Assembly: GCA_944321465.1 (NCBI GenBank)
Contig: CALULL010000018.1
Coordinates: forward strand, 1-64,000
Length of the DNA: 64,000 nucleotides
From: an uncultured Bacteroides sp.
GTDB taxonomy: Bacteria > Bacteroidota > Bacteroidia > Bacteroidales > Bacteroidaceae
Direction of reading: 5' to 3'
Part shown: piece after piece, positions 24,724 to 33,647 of the stretch
How the letters are laid out: each line of letters opens with the position of its first letter
Numbering within the stretch: position 1 is the stretch's first letter
Notes under the pieces: model-generated
The model's input: the letters and a program-made list of their open reading frames with translations, nothing else
Databases searched by the model: none
Told to the model about the DNA's origin: nothing
Translations under genes and position numbers: made by a program

Positions 24724-25743
24724 ATGAACAACGTATTTGTATATCTCGAAATAGAAGGTACGGCAGTTGCCGATGTCAGTCTGGAACTGCTCACCAAAGG
24801 CCGCAAACTGGCCAACCAACTGGGTTGCCAGCTGGAAGCCATCGCAGCAGGAGCAGGACTGGAAGGAATAGAAAAGCAGGTGTTGCCCTACGGTGTGGAC
24901 AAGCTGCATGTGTTTGACGCGCCGGGGCTGTTCCCCTACACGTCGCTGCCCCACGCGTCCATCCTCATCAACCTTTTTAAAGAAGAAAAGCCCCAAATCT
25001 GCCTGATGGGGGCCACAGTGATAGGCCGCGACTTGGGACCGCGCGTCTCGTCGGCCCTGACCAGCGGCCTGACAGCCGACTGCACGGCACTGGAAATCGG
25101 CAGTCACGAGGACAAAAAGGCCGGGAGGACCTATGAGAACCTGCTCTACCAAATCCGTCCGGCCTTTGGAGGCAACATTGTAGCCACCATTGTCAACCCC
25201 GAGCACCGCCCGCAGATGGCTACCGTGCGCGAGGGCGTAATGAAAAAGGAAATGCTGGACCCTGCCTACAAAGGCGAGGTGGTGAAGCACGACGTGGCCA
25301 AGTACGTGCACGAGGCCGACTACGTAGTCAAGGTCATCGACCGCCATGTGGAGAAAGCGAAGCACAACCTGAAGGGAGCTTCCATCGTTGTGGCCGGAGG
25401 CTATGGCATGGGGTCGAAGGAGGGCTTCAACCTGCTGTTCGACCTGGCCAAGGAGCTGCACGCCGAGGTAGGCGCCAGCCGCGCTGCCGTTGACGCGGGC
25501 TTTGCCGACCACGACCGGCAGATAGGCCAGACGGGCGTGACCGTCCGACCCAAACTCTACATAGCGTGCGGCATCAGCGGACAGATACAGCACATTGCCG
25601 GTATGCAGGAGAGCGGCATCATCATCTCAATCAACAACGATGAGAATGCCCCCATCAACACCATTGCCGATTATGTAATCAACGGCACGGTAGAAGAGGT
25701 CATACCCAAGATGATAAAATATTATAAGTCTCACAGCAAGTAA
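24724..25743 (+). CDS. etfA: Electron transfer flavoprotein, alpha subunit
   Basis: 339 residues. The C-terminal FAD domain is clear: GASRAAVDAGFADHDRQIGQ then TGVTVRPKLYIACGISG and IQHIAGM. The N-terminal half is the ETF alpha/beta-type fold. 105 bases after etfB and 12 bases before the acyl-CoA dehydrogenase, so all three are one operon. Confidence 0.94.
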   Translation: MNNVFVYLEIEGTAVADVSLELLTKGRKLANQLGCQLEAIAAGAGLEGIEKQVLPYGVDKLHVFDAPGLFPYTSLPHASILINLFKEEKPQICLMGATVIGRDLGPRVSSALTSGLTADCTALEIGSHEDKKAGRTYENLLYQIRPAFGGNIVATIVNPEHRPQMATVREGVMKKEMLDPAYKGEVVKHDVAKYVHEADYVVKVIDRHVEKAKHNLKGASIVVAGGYGMGSKEGFNLLFDLAKELHAEVGASRAAVDAGFADHDRQIGQTGVTVRPKLYIACGISGQIQHIAGMQESGIIISINNDENAPINTIADYVINGTVEEVIPKMIKYYKSHSK

Positions 25744-25755
25744 TCAACGACCACT

Positions 25756-27462
25756 ATGGCGAACTTTTATACAGACATTCCAGAACTGAAATACCATCTC
25801 AACAACCCGATGATGGAGCGTATCTGCGAGCTGAAAGAACGCGGATACAGGGACAAAGAGCAGTATGACTATGCTCCACAAGACTATGCCGACGCTATAG
25901 ATTCCTATGACAAGGTGCTGGAAATCACCGGCGAAATCACAGGAGACATCATTGCCGCAAACGCCGAAGGCGTGGATGAGGAAGGGCCTCACTGTGCCAA
26001 CGGACGGGTGGAATATGCCAGCGGGACAAAACAGAACCTGGACGCAATGGTGAAGGCCGGCCTGAACGGCATGACGATGCCCCGACGCTTCGGGGGCCTG
26101 AACTTCCCCATCACGCCCTACACCATGTGCGCCGAAATCGTAGCGGCAGCCGACGCGGGCTTTGGCAACATCTGGTCCTTGCAGGACTGCATAGAGACGC
26201 TCTACGAGTTTGGCAACGAGGACCAGCACAACCGTTTCATCCCACGCATTTGCGCAGGCGAAACAATGTCGATGGACCTCACCGAGCCCGATGCCGGAAG
26301 CGACCTGCAAAGCGTCATGCTGAAGGCCACCTACGACGAGACCGCACAATGCTGGCGGCTGAACGGCGTGAAACGCTTCATCACCAACGGAGATGCCAAC
26401 CTGCACCTTGTTCTGGCACGCTCGGAAGAAGGCACGCGCGACGGTCGCGGACTATCCATGTTCATCTATGACAAGCGCGACGGCGGGGTCGATGTCCGCC
26501 GCATCGAGAACAAACTTGGCATTCATGGTTCGCCCACCTGCGAACTGGTCTACAGAAATGCACGTGCCGAACTCTGCGGAGACCGCAAGCTGGGTCTTAT
26601 CAAATATGTCATGGCTTTGATGAACGGGGCACGCCTGGGCATAGCCGCACAGTCTGTCGGCCTTAGCCAGGCTGCCTACAACGAAGCACTGGCCTACGCC
26701 AAGGAGCGCAAACAGTTTGGAAAGGCCATCATCGAATTTCCAGCCGTGTACGAGATGCTCTCCAACATCAAAGCGAAATTGGATGCCGGCCGTGCCCTGC
26801 TCTACCAGACCGCCCGCTACGTCGACATCTACAAAACGCTGGAGGACATTGCCCGCGAACGCAAACTTACCCCGGAAGAGCGGCAGGAACAAAAGAAGTA
26901 TGCCAAGCTGGCCGATGCCTTCACGCCCCTGGCCAAAGGCATGAACTCGGAGTACGCCAACCAGAATGCCTACGACTGCATTCAGGTGCATGGCGGAAGC
27001 GGCTTCATGCTGGAGTATGCTTGCCAACGCATCTACCGCGACGCCCGCATCACCAGCATCTACGAAGGTACGACGCAGCTGCAAGTGGTAGCAGCTATCC
27101 GCTATGTGACGAATGGGGCATACGCCGCTGTCCTGCACGACTTTGAGCAACTGCCTGTCAGTGCCGGGTTGCAACCCTTGATGGAGCAGGTCAAGAACAT
27201 GACGGCCAAGTTCGAGGAATGCACAAACCTGGTGAAGGAGGCGCAAAACCAGGAGCTGCACGACTTCATGGCACGTCGGCTCTACGAGATGGCAGCTGTC
27301 TGCATCATGTCGCACCTCTTGTTGCAAGATGCGACACGTGCACCGGAGATGTTCGTGCAGTCGGCCAAAAACTATGTCGGCTACGGCATGGCAGAGGTCG
27401 AAAAGCACTGCGCCTTCATCAAGAACTTCCAGCTTGAAAACCTGAGCGGATACCGCAAGTAA
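25756..27462 (+). CDS. Acyl-CoA dehydrogenase family protein
   Basis: 568 residues, longer than classical acyl-CoA dehydrogenases (about 380) because of an extra C-terminal helical region, as in related FadE-like enzymes. Visible family motifs are MSMDLTEPDAGSDLQ (FAD/substrate loop), ITNGDANLHLVLAR, NGARLGIAAQSVGLSQAAY, ERKQFGKAI and YEGTTQLQ near the end. It should pass electrons to the EtfBA encoded just upstream. The true acyl substrate is unknown. The terminator at 27465 closes the operon. Confidence 0.9.
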   Translation: MANFYTDIPELKYHLNNPMMERICELKERGYRDKEQYDYAPQDYADAIDSYDKVLEITGEITGDIIAANAEGVDEEGPHCANGRVEYASGTKQNLDAMVKAGLNGMTMPRRFGGLNFPITPYTMCAEIVAAADAGFGNIWSLQDCIETLYEFGNEDQHNRFIPRICAGETMSMDLTEPDAGSDLQSVMLKATYDETAQCWRLNGVKRFITNGDANLHLVLARSEEGTRDGRGLSMFIYDKRDGGVDVRRIENKLGIHGSPTCELVYRNARAELCGDRKLGLIKYVMALMNGARLGIAAQSVGLSQAAYNEALAYAKERKQFGKAIIEFPAVYEMLSNIKAKLDAGRALLYQTARYVDIYKTLEDIARERKLTPEERQEQKKYAKLADAFTPLAKGMNSEYANQNAYDCIQVHGGSGFMLEYACQRIYRDARITSIYEGTTQLQVVAAIRYVTNGAYAAVLHDFEQLPVSAGLQPLMEQVKNMTAKFEECTNLVKEAQNQELHDFMARRLYEMAAVCIMSHLLLQDATRAPEMFVQSAKNYVGYGMAEVEKHCAFIKNFQLENLSGYRK

Positions 27463-27464
27463 GA

Positions 27465-27546
27465 AAAGACAAGCGACAGGGCAAAGGTGGGTACTGACTG
27501 CATGGGAGTATCCGCCTTTGCTGCTTTACGGCCTGTCTTTTTTTTC
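27465..27546 (+). terminator. Terminator of the etf operon
   Basis: AAAGACA (27465-27471) pairs with TGTCTTT (27534-27540), with an inner stem of GCAAAGG and CCTTTGC, and is followed by a long T-run to 27545. Confidence 0.8.
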
Positions 27547-27613
27547 GCCTTATTGACACGATAATCCCGGATTTTTGCCTAAGTTTGCCGACTCAAAAAA
27601 ACACAAGTGAAAG

Positions 27614-28240
27614 ATGAATATTAGCGGACAATACCCGTCGGCATTACTGGAAAAGGCGGTAAACGAGTTTTCAAGGCTACCCGGCGTGGGACGCAAGACG
27701 GCCCTGCGGTTCGTCCTGTTCCTATTGAGGCAGGACACCGCCACGGTAGAGAATTTCGCCAAGGCCATCGTCAGACTGCGACAAGAAGTGAAGTACTGCA
27801 AGACGTGCCACAACATCTCCGACACGGACACGTGCCACATCTGCTCCAATCCGGCACGGGACGCTTCTGTGGTCTGCGTGGTAGAGAACATCCGCGACGT
27901 GATGGCCATCGAGGCGACCCAGCAATACCGGGGACTCTATCACGTCCTGGGGGGTGTCATCTCGCCGATGGACGGCATCGGGCCAAGCGACCTGCAAATA
28001 GACAGCCTGGTGGAACGGGTAAAGCAGGGCCACGTGAAAGAAGTCATTCTGGCCTTAAGCTCCACGATGGAAGGCGACACGACCAACTTCTACATCTATC
28101 GCCGTCTGGAAGGAACGGGCGTGCAGCTGTCGGTCATCGCGCGGGGCATCTCGGTGGGCGACGAATTGGAATACGCCGACGAGGTGACGCTGGGGCGCAG
28201 CATCGTAAACCGCACGCCCTTTGTCGGAATTACCTCTTAA
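27614..28240 (+). CDS. recR: Recombination protein RecR
   Basis: 208 residues. Acts with RecF and RecO in gap repair and RecA loading. Helix-hairpin-helix near the N-terminus ([15 protein letters not shown]), four-cysteine zinc finger (CKTC and CHIC, about residues 58-74), then a Toprim domain ([28 protein letters not shown]). Length matches the family. First gene of a probable four-gene operon with the genes up to 30485. Confidence 0.95.
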   Translation: MNISGQYPSALLEKAVNEFSRLPGVGRKTALRFVLFLLRQDTATVENFAKAIVRLRQEVKYCKTCHNISDTDTCHICSNPARDASVVCVVENIRDVMAIEATQQYRGLYHVLGGVISPMDGIGPSDLQIDSLVERVKQGHVKEVILALSSTMEGDTTNFYIYRRLEGTGVQLSVIARGISVGDELEYADEVTLGRSIVNRTPFVGITS

Positions 28241-28277
28241 CATATATACATCATCGCAAACGACATACGAACTTTCT

Positions 28278-28730
28278 ATGGAAAAACAGATAAAACGAAC
28301 TGCAACCGGCCTAAGAACGGCCTACATCTGCTTCTGGGCCATACCTGCATTGTTTGCACTGCTTAGCGAAATGGGCGGCAGCTGGGTAGGGATGCTGATA
28401 GGAGACGGAAAACTGCTCTTCATGGCAGACAACATAGTCATTCTGGCAACGGCTGTCTGCGTGCCGGTTTCGCTCAAACTCTTTGCATGGGTATTGGTAA
28501 AACGAATAGACAAGGTGAGCATAGAGCAGGCTCTGTCGCTGTACAAACAATGGAGCCTGCTGAGGTTGCTGCTATTGGCCATCCCATCGTGGGGAGGGCT
28601 GGCTGCATACTATTTATTCTTGAGCACCAATGCACTGCTATGCGGTCTGATAGGGCTGGTCGCTTCCTTGTTCTGTGTCCCCGGCGAACGTCAATTGCGT
28701 AAAGAGCTGAAGATAGACCAGGAAGATTAA
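28278..28730 (+). CDS. Unknown membrane protein downstream of recR
   Basis: 150 residues from the ATG at 28278 (MEKQIKRTATGLRTAYICFW), which I prefer over an in-frame earlier start overlapping recR. About four hydrophobic spans (around 15-35, 50-70, 93-113 and 115-130) and a charged C-terminus. No family recognised. The 37-base gap to recR and 40-base gap to the glycosyltransferase suggest co-transcription. Confidence 0.75.
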   Translation: MEKQIKRTATGLRTAYICFWAIPALFALLSEMGGSWVGMLIGDGKLLFMADNIVILATAVCVPVSLKLFAWVLVKRIDKVSIEQALSLYKQWSLLRLLLLAIPSWGGLAAYYLFLSTNALLCGLIGLVASLFCVPGERQLRKELKIDQED

Positions 28731-28770
28731 CAGAAACGGCAGCCCCAAGGTTCAGAAATTGTAAAAGCGC

Positions 28771-29937
28771 ATGGAACTTACTGTTGTAATCGTCAACTAT
28801 AACGTAAAATACTATTTGGCCCAGTGCCTCCAGTCTGTGCTTCGTGCAACCCGTGCGATTGAAACAGAAATCTGGATTGTAGACAATGCTTCGACAGACG
28901 GGTCGGAAACCTACATCAAATCCCGTTTTCCAGAAGTGACCTATGTCTACAACACGGAGAATGTAGGATTTGCACGCGCCTGCAACCAAGCCATACGCAA
29001 GACGAGTGGACGCTATGTGCTTCTACTCAACCCAGATACCATCGTAGGCGAAGACACCCTGAAACAGGCACTGCGCTTTATGAACGACCATCCGGAAACA
29101 GGCGCGGCAGGAGTGAAAATGATGGACGCCTGCGGTCGCTTCTTGCCGGAGTCCAAACGCGGATACCCGACGCTGGGAGCAACATTCGGAAAGTTGTCGG
29201 GACTGGGACGCGTGTTTCCACACCAGAAAAAGCTGAACAGTTACTATCGGAACGACCTTAGTCCGGACGGCATTCACCCGGTAGACGTGCTGGCCGGTGC
29301 ATTCATGCTGATGCCCAGGACTGCTCTTGAAGACTGCGGACTGCTGGATGAGACTTTCTTCATGTATGGAGAAGACATAGACCTGTCATGCCGGATTAAG
29401 GAGGGAGGCTATGAAAACTATTATTTACCCTACCCTATCCTCCACTATAAGGGGGAGAGCACGGACTATGCATCTTACCATCATGTAAAGGTGTTTTATA
29501 ACGCAATGGAGCTATTCTTTCAGAAACACGATGCCAAACGGCATCACTGGATTGGGCGATGGGCGGTGCGCATAGGCATCCGGGGGTTAATCGGCTACAA
29601 ATGCCTGCTTGTCTTCCTGAAAAAGAAGTTACGGCGCAAACACCCGGAACCCCTCCAGACAAAGTTTGCCGCCCTCTGCCCCAAAGAGCATGTGGAGAAA
29701 TTGCAACAGCTGCTGCACGACAACAATCTGCCCGAAGCCTCGTGCTACAACCGCCAAAACGCCTCCTTGACATTGCCCCAAGGCGGCTATACGCATATCA
29801 TCATAGACAGCACGGCTTATACTTACGCACAAATCATCGACATACTGCCCTATTGTCATCAGCAGAAGGTAAGCTTGGCTACCTATCACCCGCAAGAGGG
29901 CATCCTGATACTGCCGGGCAATGTCTATCACAAGTGA
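28771..29937 (+). CDS. Glycosyltransferase family 2
   Basis: 388 residues. Inverting GT-A enzyme with the start VVIVNYNVKYYLAQCLQSVL, IVDNASTDGS, NVGFARACNQAI, LLLNPDTIV (the DxD-like metal site) and the acceptor-side FFMYGEDIDLSCRIK. The pattern is that of rhamnosyl- or related transferases. The C-terminal 100 residues (after about 285) are less conserved. The product is likely a cell-surface glycan. The donor cannot be told. Confidence 0.9.
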   Translation: MELTVVIVNYNVKYYLAQCLQSVLRATRAIETEIWIVDNASTDGSETYIKSRFPEVTYVYNTENVGFARACNQAIRKTSGRYVLLLNPDTIVGEDTLKQALRFMNDHPETGAAGVKMMDACGRFLPESKRGYPTLGATFGKLSGLGRVFPHQKKLNSYYRNDLSPDGIHPVDVLAGAFMLMPRTALEDCGLLDETFFMYGEDIDLSCRIKEGGYENYYLPYPILHYKGESTDYASYHHVKVFYNAMELFFQKHDAKRHHWIGRWAVRIGIRGLIGYKCLLVFLKKKLRRKHPEPLQTKFAALCPKEHVEKLQQLLHDNNLPEASCYNRQNASLTLPQGGYTHIIIDSTAYTYAQIIDILPYCHQQKVSLATYHPQEGILILPGNVYHK

Positions 29938-29945
29938 ATGCACAA

Positions 29946-30485
29946 ATGAAACAGAACTTCTTGACAACAGAACGTATCAGGCTTCGTGCCATGGAGCCTG
30001 AAGACTTGGATACGCTGTACGACATGGAAAACGACCCGCAGACATGGGACATTAGCAACTTCAGCGTACCCTATTCCCGCTACACACTGAAAAGATACAT
30101 AGAAGACTCCCAATGCGACATGTTTGCAGACCGGCAGCTGAGGCTGATGATAACGCTCAACGCAAACAATGCAACCATAGGGACTATTGACATAACCGGC
30201 TTTGAACCAATGCACGCCCGTGGCGAAGTGGGCATAGCCATACAGCAGAAGCACCAACGGCAAGGCTATGCCAAAGAGGCGCTTGGCCTGTTGTGCGACT
30301 ACGCTTTCCAGTTCTTACGCTTAAAGCAGCTCACGGCACACATAGCAACGGACAATGCAGCCTGCCTGAATTTATTCCACGCTTGTGGCTTCGAGCAGTG
30401 CGGATTGCTAAAAGAATGGTGGCATGTAAAAGACAAATATAAGGACGTAGCCTTGTTTCAACAGCTTCGTCCTGCATCGTTATGA
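29946..30485 (+). CDS. GNAT-family N-acetyltransferase
   Basis: 179 residues. RimJ/RimL-type GNAT fold: TERIRLRAMEPEDLDTLYDM, the acetyl-CoA pyrophosphate loop in HQRQGYAKEAL, and NAACLNLFHACGFEQCG near the end. Start at the ATG at 29946, nine bases after the glycosyltransferase stop. Family members acetylate amino groups on proteins or small molecules, and the substrate here is unknown. Confidence 0.9.
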   Translation: MKQNFLTTERIRLRAMEPEDLDTLYDMENDPQTWDISNFSVPYSRYTLKRYIEDSQCDMFADRQLRLMITLNANNATIGTIDITGFEPMHARGEVGIAIQQKHQRQGYAKEALGLLCDYAFQFLRLKQLTAHIATDNAACLNLFHACGFEQCGLLKEWWHVKDKYKDVALFQQLRPASL

Positions 30486-30590
30486 CTGTACCTTGCAACT
30501 GTTTATTCCCAATCGGCCATCAGGAATGTTTGAAGAAGCAATAAAATGACTGGCCGTTAAATGATTGTGAAATGACTGACACGGAAACGC
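30486..30590. other. 3' region of the recR operon
   Basis: Contains CCCAATCGGCCATCAG at 30508-30523, which resembles the arm CCCAATCGGTCATTAG of the inverted repeat after holA (43414). No gene is seen. Confidence 0.3.
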
Positions 30591-30621
30591 TTGCGCGGAA
30601 CAAAGACTTTGCCTATCTTTG
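30591..30621 (+). promoter_or_regulatory. Consensus promoter before a palindromic leader
   Basis: TTG at 30591-30593, 20 bases, TATCTTTG at 30614-30621. Transcription should start near 30628, a few bases before the nested palindrome at 30632. Confidence 0.8.
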
Positions 30622-30631
30622 CCAAGGGGAT

Positions 30632-30697
30632 AGCGAAGTACAGTAGTTCAGGTCCTGAAGTACTGTACTTCATCAAGTGAACTACTGTACTTCGCAA
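30632..30697 (+). promoter_or_regulatory. Nested palindrome at the start of the BASS-gene transcript
   Basis: GCGAAGTACAGTAGTTCA pairs over 18 bp, without mismatch, with TGAACTACTGTACTTCGC about 30 bases on. Between them lies a second palindrome, TGAAGTACTGTACTTCA. The AAGTACAGTA-type unit thus occurs three times. As RNA this gives a long stem at the very 5' end of the mRNA, and as DNA it offers several regulator sites. The distance to the BASS start is about 220 bases. Confidence 0.75.
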
Positions 30698-30741
30698 CGT
30701 CTCCGAGCAACCAAGAAAAGACGAAAAGGAGGAACAAGACA

Positions 30742-30936
30742 ATGATATTCTTCAGACAAGTGACGCGGAAGCCCGGTCGACAAGCCGCTACGGTTCCCGC
30801 AACTGGCAGCATTGGGCAAGCCCCGGCACAGGCGGAAGTGCCCGGAGAACCGGAAAAGCAACGAAACACGCATCAGTCAGTCTCTGATGACCAATTTGAG
30901 TTTATACCAATAGGTTTATGTTCATTCGCTTTCTGA
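30742..30936 (+). CDS. Possible 64-residue leader ORF
   Basis: An ATG-started frame (MIFFRQVTRKPGRQAATVPA) of low complexity whose end overlaps the start of the BASS gene at 30918 by 19 bases. It could couple translation of the transporter to its leader, or be a chance frame. No homology is recognised. Confidence 0.25.
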   Translation: MIFFRQVTRKPGRQAATVPATGSIGQAPAQAEVPGEPEKQRNTHQSVSDDQFEFIPIGLCSFAF

Positions 30937-31904
30937 AAAACTGGACTCTGCCGGTTGCCATGACAACTGGCATCCTTGTGTATTTCTTCTTTGCCAAGGT
31001 TCCTTTTGTTGCCCCTCTGAAACCATTTGTCAATGGCGTTGTCGGTGTATTGACACCCCTGCTCATCTTTGCCCAGCTCTTGCTGACCTTCTGCAAGGTG
31101 GAGGTGCGCGAGCTCAAACCAAAAACTTGGCACGGATGGTTACTGTTGTTTCAAGCGGTGACCTGTCTGGCGATAGCCTTGCTACTGAACTACTGCCCCA
31201 TGGACGAGGTCTACCGCGAAATATTCGAAGGAGCTATGGTGTGCTTCATCTGTCCCACCGCCACCGCAGCAGCCGTCATCACCAACAAATTAGGTGGTAG
31301 CGCTTCAAGTCTCACGACCTACACCTTACTATCCAACCTGTTGGCTGCCATTGTCGTACCGCTGGTGTTCCCTTGGGTTGAACCTCATGCAGACTTCAGT
31401 TTCTTCGTTGCATTTCTTATGATACTGAGCAAGGTCTTTCCGTTGCTGCTATGTCCGTTTTTCTTAGCATGGTTCCTGCGGGTGTTTTTCCCGAAAGTGC
31501 ATCTCCTGTTATTGAAGTCGGGCAACGCAGCCTTCTACCTATGGGGGGTAGCACTGGCCATAGTCTCGGGGCAGACGGTACGTTCGCTGGCAAACAGCAA
31601 CGCTCCTGCTTCCGTAGAATGGCTCATTGCCCTTGCCGGCCTGATAGCCTGCTGCATACAGTTCTATCTGGGGAAACGCATCGGCGGACACTACAAAGAG
31701 CGCATCAGCGGAGGACAAGCGTTGGGCCAGAAGAACACCGTGCTTGCCATCTGGATGGCTTATACCTACCTCAATCCCCTGGCCTCCGTCGGTCCGGGTT
31801 CCTACGTGCTGTGGCAGAACAGCATCAATAGCTGGCAGTTATGGAAAAAGAGGAAAAAGGAAGAGCAAGAGCAAAAGCAAGGTGACACAAAAATAGGAAA
31901 CTAA
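30918..31904 (+). CDS. Bile acid:sodium symporter (BASS)-type transporter
   Basis: 328 residues with about nine or ten hydrophobic spans. Resembles the BASS/SBF-like fold: VNGVVGVLTPLLIFAQLLLT, FEGAMVCFICPTATAAAVIT (the conserved crossing region) and WMAYTYLNPLASVGPGSYVL near the end. The substrate cannot be told (bile acids, organic anions or precursors in the family). Basic C-terminal tail. The start ATG at 30918 overlaps a small upstream frame. A long inverted repeat overlaps its stop. Confidence 0.75.
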   Translation: MFIRFLKNWTLPVAMTTGILVYFFFAKVPFVAPLKPFVNGVVGVLTPLLIFAQLLLTFCKVEVRELKPKTWHGWLLLFQAVTCLAIALLLNYCPMDEVYREIFEGAMVCFICPTATAAAVITNKLGGSASSLTTYTLLSNLLAAIVVPLVFPWVEPHADFSFFVAFLMILSKVFPLLLCPFFLAWFLRVFFPKVHLLLLKSGNAAFYLWGVALAIVSGQTVRSLANSNAPASVEWLIALAGLIACCIQFYLGKRIGGHYKERISGGQALGQKNTVLAIWMAYTYLNPLASVGPGSYVLWQNSINSWQLWKKRKKEEQEQKQGDTKIGN

Positions 31905-31947
31905 ACAAGAGATTGCTCGTCCGGGCATGTCTCCTGTTTAGTTTCCT
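31895..31947. terminator. Inverted repeat at the end of the BASS gene
   Basis: AGGAAACTAAACAAGAGA (31895-31912) pairs with TCTCCTGTTTAGTTTCCT (31930-31947), one mismatch, overlapping the stop codon. Likely bidirectional terminator shared with the small gene on the minus strand. Confidence 0.75.
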
Positions 31948-32001
31948 ATTCCAATAAAAAGATTTGTCTATACCTTCTTTCGTACTTCACAAGAAGATAC
32001 A

Positions 32002-32277
32002 TCAAGACTTGGCATCGGCATTTTCGTTTGCCTGTTGTTCGTCTAAAATCTTCAACGCCTTTTCCAATACAGTGGGGTCATCAATCGTGACCAGTCCACC
32101 GTCCGGGCCGGCTTCCAAGTGGATGCCCACACTTTGTCCGTCCTTGAAGTTATGTCCACCAAAGAAATTGCGTACAGTGTCTACATCCATCCCCAACTCG
32201 TCGGCAATGCGGTGCATACTCCCATCTGGCAAGGAATCCTTGATCTTCCGTAGCTCATTAAAAGTTATTGTCTTCAT
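32002..32277 (-). CDS. Small DNA-binding-type protein
   Basis: 91 residues. The N-terminal half (TFNELRKIKDSLPDGSMHRI, ADELGMDVDTVRNFFGG) looks like a helix-turn-helix, and the C-terminal half is acidic. Proteins like this are common single genes in Bacteroidales and are often called DNA-binding proteins, but targets are not known. A TATCTTTG -7 box lies upstream on the minus strand (32357-32364). Confidence 0.7.
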   Translation of the reverse strand: MKTITFNELRKIKDSLPDGSMHRIADELGMDVDTVRNFFGGHNFKDGQSVGIHLEAGPDGGLVTIDDPTVLEKALKILDEQQANENADAKS

Positions 32278-32444
32278 ATTTGCTTGTTTATAAAAGTTAG
32301 AAATACAGTTCTCTGCTTATCTCGTCTTAGGCTTTATGTTTTCTTATATTCGTGTCCAAAGATAATGTATTTTTGTGATAATCCCTCTTCTCTTATCAGA
32401 TATTTCACCTCAATATGCTTTATAATACATAATCTCAACGGACT

Positions 32445-33647
32445 TTAGCTTTCTTCAGCCACGGTACACCATTCTTTATAGTATCTTTCGGCTGAAAAAC
32501 GCTTGCAGCTTTCGTCCGACAGCCTTTGGCTATCTGCCGGAGCAGCAGAGAACATGCCGGTTATTATGTCCGGCAACTCATCATCCGACACAAAGATGCG
32601 ACTTTCCTTGTTGTTTTCTATCAGTTCGGGTATCCCCCCCATACGCCTGCCGACAACAGGAGTCCCGCAACACAACGATTCTATCACCGAAAGAGGGTTG
32701 TTCTCATAGCAAACGGAAGAAATGATGGTAAAACGAACCCTTTTCAACAGGGAGATTATCTTTTCGGCGGGTAAATGTCCCAGAAAGACAATTCTGTCGC
32801 TCGCATACTTCCGTACAAACTGCTCTTTCAACGGGCCGCCACCTGCCACGTACAATTTGTAAGGCAATCTCGAAACCACTTTCAATACACCCTCTATGCC
32901 TTTTTCTTCGGACAAACGTCCGACATAGGCATACGCCTGTTCTTTTTCTGTAAATGGAATCTCAGAAATGAGATTTAGTTTGTCGTCGCTGATGAAGTTG
33001 CAGATGCTGTGTACTTTGGCTTTTGGGAAACCTCCCTGCACCATCTTCTGAGCCATGAAGCGGCTTGGCCCGATGAAGGCATCCGTCCAGGCAGAAAGTT
33101 TCTTCTTGTTCCAATACACAGCTTCGGCCCAAGCCAACAGACTGGCAGAAAGGCTGCCCTTCATGCAACGCAAAGACACGACCTTAGACTTATCTGTGAA
33201 GCACAGTTCGCACGGTTTCCCCTGACGCAGGCAAGCATACGACGGACACAGGAGCTTGTAGTCGTGCAAGGTCCACAGCACTTTGATACCCCTCTGGTGA
33301 GCTATGCGGGCTACGATGGGCGACAGATAAGAATGTATATTGTGCAGATGAACAATGTCCGGCTTAAAGTCGTCCAGCATCTTCTCGAAACCAGCCTTTA
33401 CGCCTGCCCCAAAGGCACGTGCGGCGGCTGTCAGTTTCCCCGCAAACGAAGGCTGAAAGAAAGATACCTCGGGAGCAAAGTATTCCTCATCCGCTCCCGT
33501 TTCTATATTCTCGGGATAGCGCATGGCAAAAAAGCGCACCTCGTGCCCATGTCTTCTCAACAGTTCAGCCTGATTGATGGCACAGACCTCGGCCCCACCC
33601 CGCACATATAAGAATTTGCTAACGATCAGTACTCTACTTTTTCTCAT
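32445..33647 (-). CDS. Glycosyltransferase family 4 (exopolysaccharide)
   Basis: 400 residues, GT-B fold. N-terminal domain with KFLYVRGGAEV and DIVHLHNIHSYLS; C-terminal donor-binding domain with YAYVGRLSEEKGIEG, GGGPLKEQ and the ESLCCGTPVVGRRMGG motif whose acidic residue contacts the nucleotide sugar. Last gene of the exopolysaccharide operon, overlapping the flippase by 14 bases. Donor and acceptor are not known. Confidence 0.9.
   Translation of the reverse strand: MRKSRVLIVSKFLYVRGGAEVCAINQAELLRRHGHEVRFFAMRYPENIETGADEEYFAPEVSFFQPSFAGKLTAAARAFGAGVKAGFEKMLDDFKPDIVHLHNIHSYLSPIVARIAHQRGIKVLWTLHDYKLLCPSYACLRQGKPCELCFTDKSKVVSLRCMKGSLSASLLAWAEAVYWNKKKLSAWTDAFIGPSRFMAQKMVQGGFPKAKVHSICNFISDDKLNLISEIPFTEKEQAYAYVGRLSEEKGIEGVLKVVSRLPYKLYVAGGGPLKEQFVRKYASDRIVFLGHLPAEKIISLLKRVRFTIISSVCYENNPLSVIESLCCGTPVVGRRMGGIPELIENNKESRIFVSDDELPDIITGMFSAAPADSQRLSDESCKRFSAERYYKEWCTVAEES

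Noticed and set aside
24712-25593. 293-codon frame opposite etfA
   Set aside because: Antisense shadow of etfA, which has all its FAD-binding motifs.
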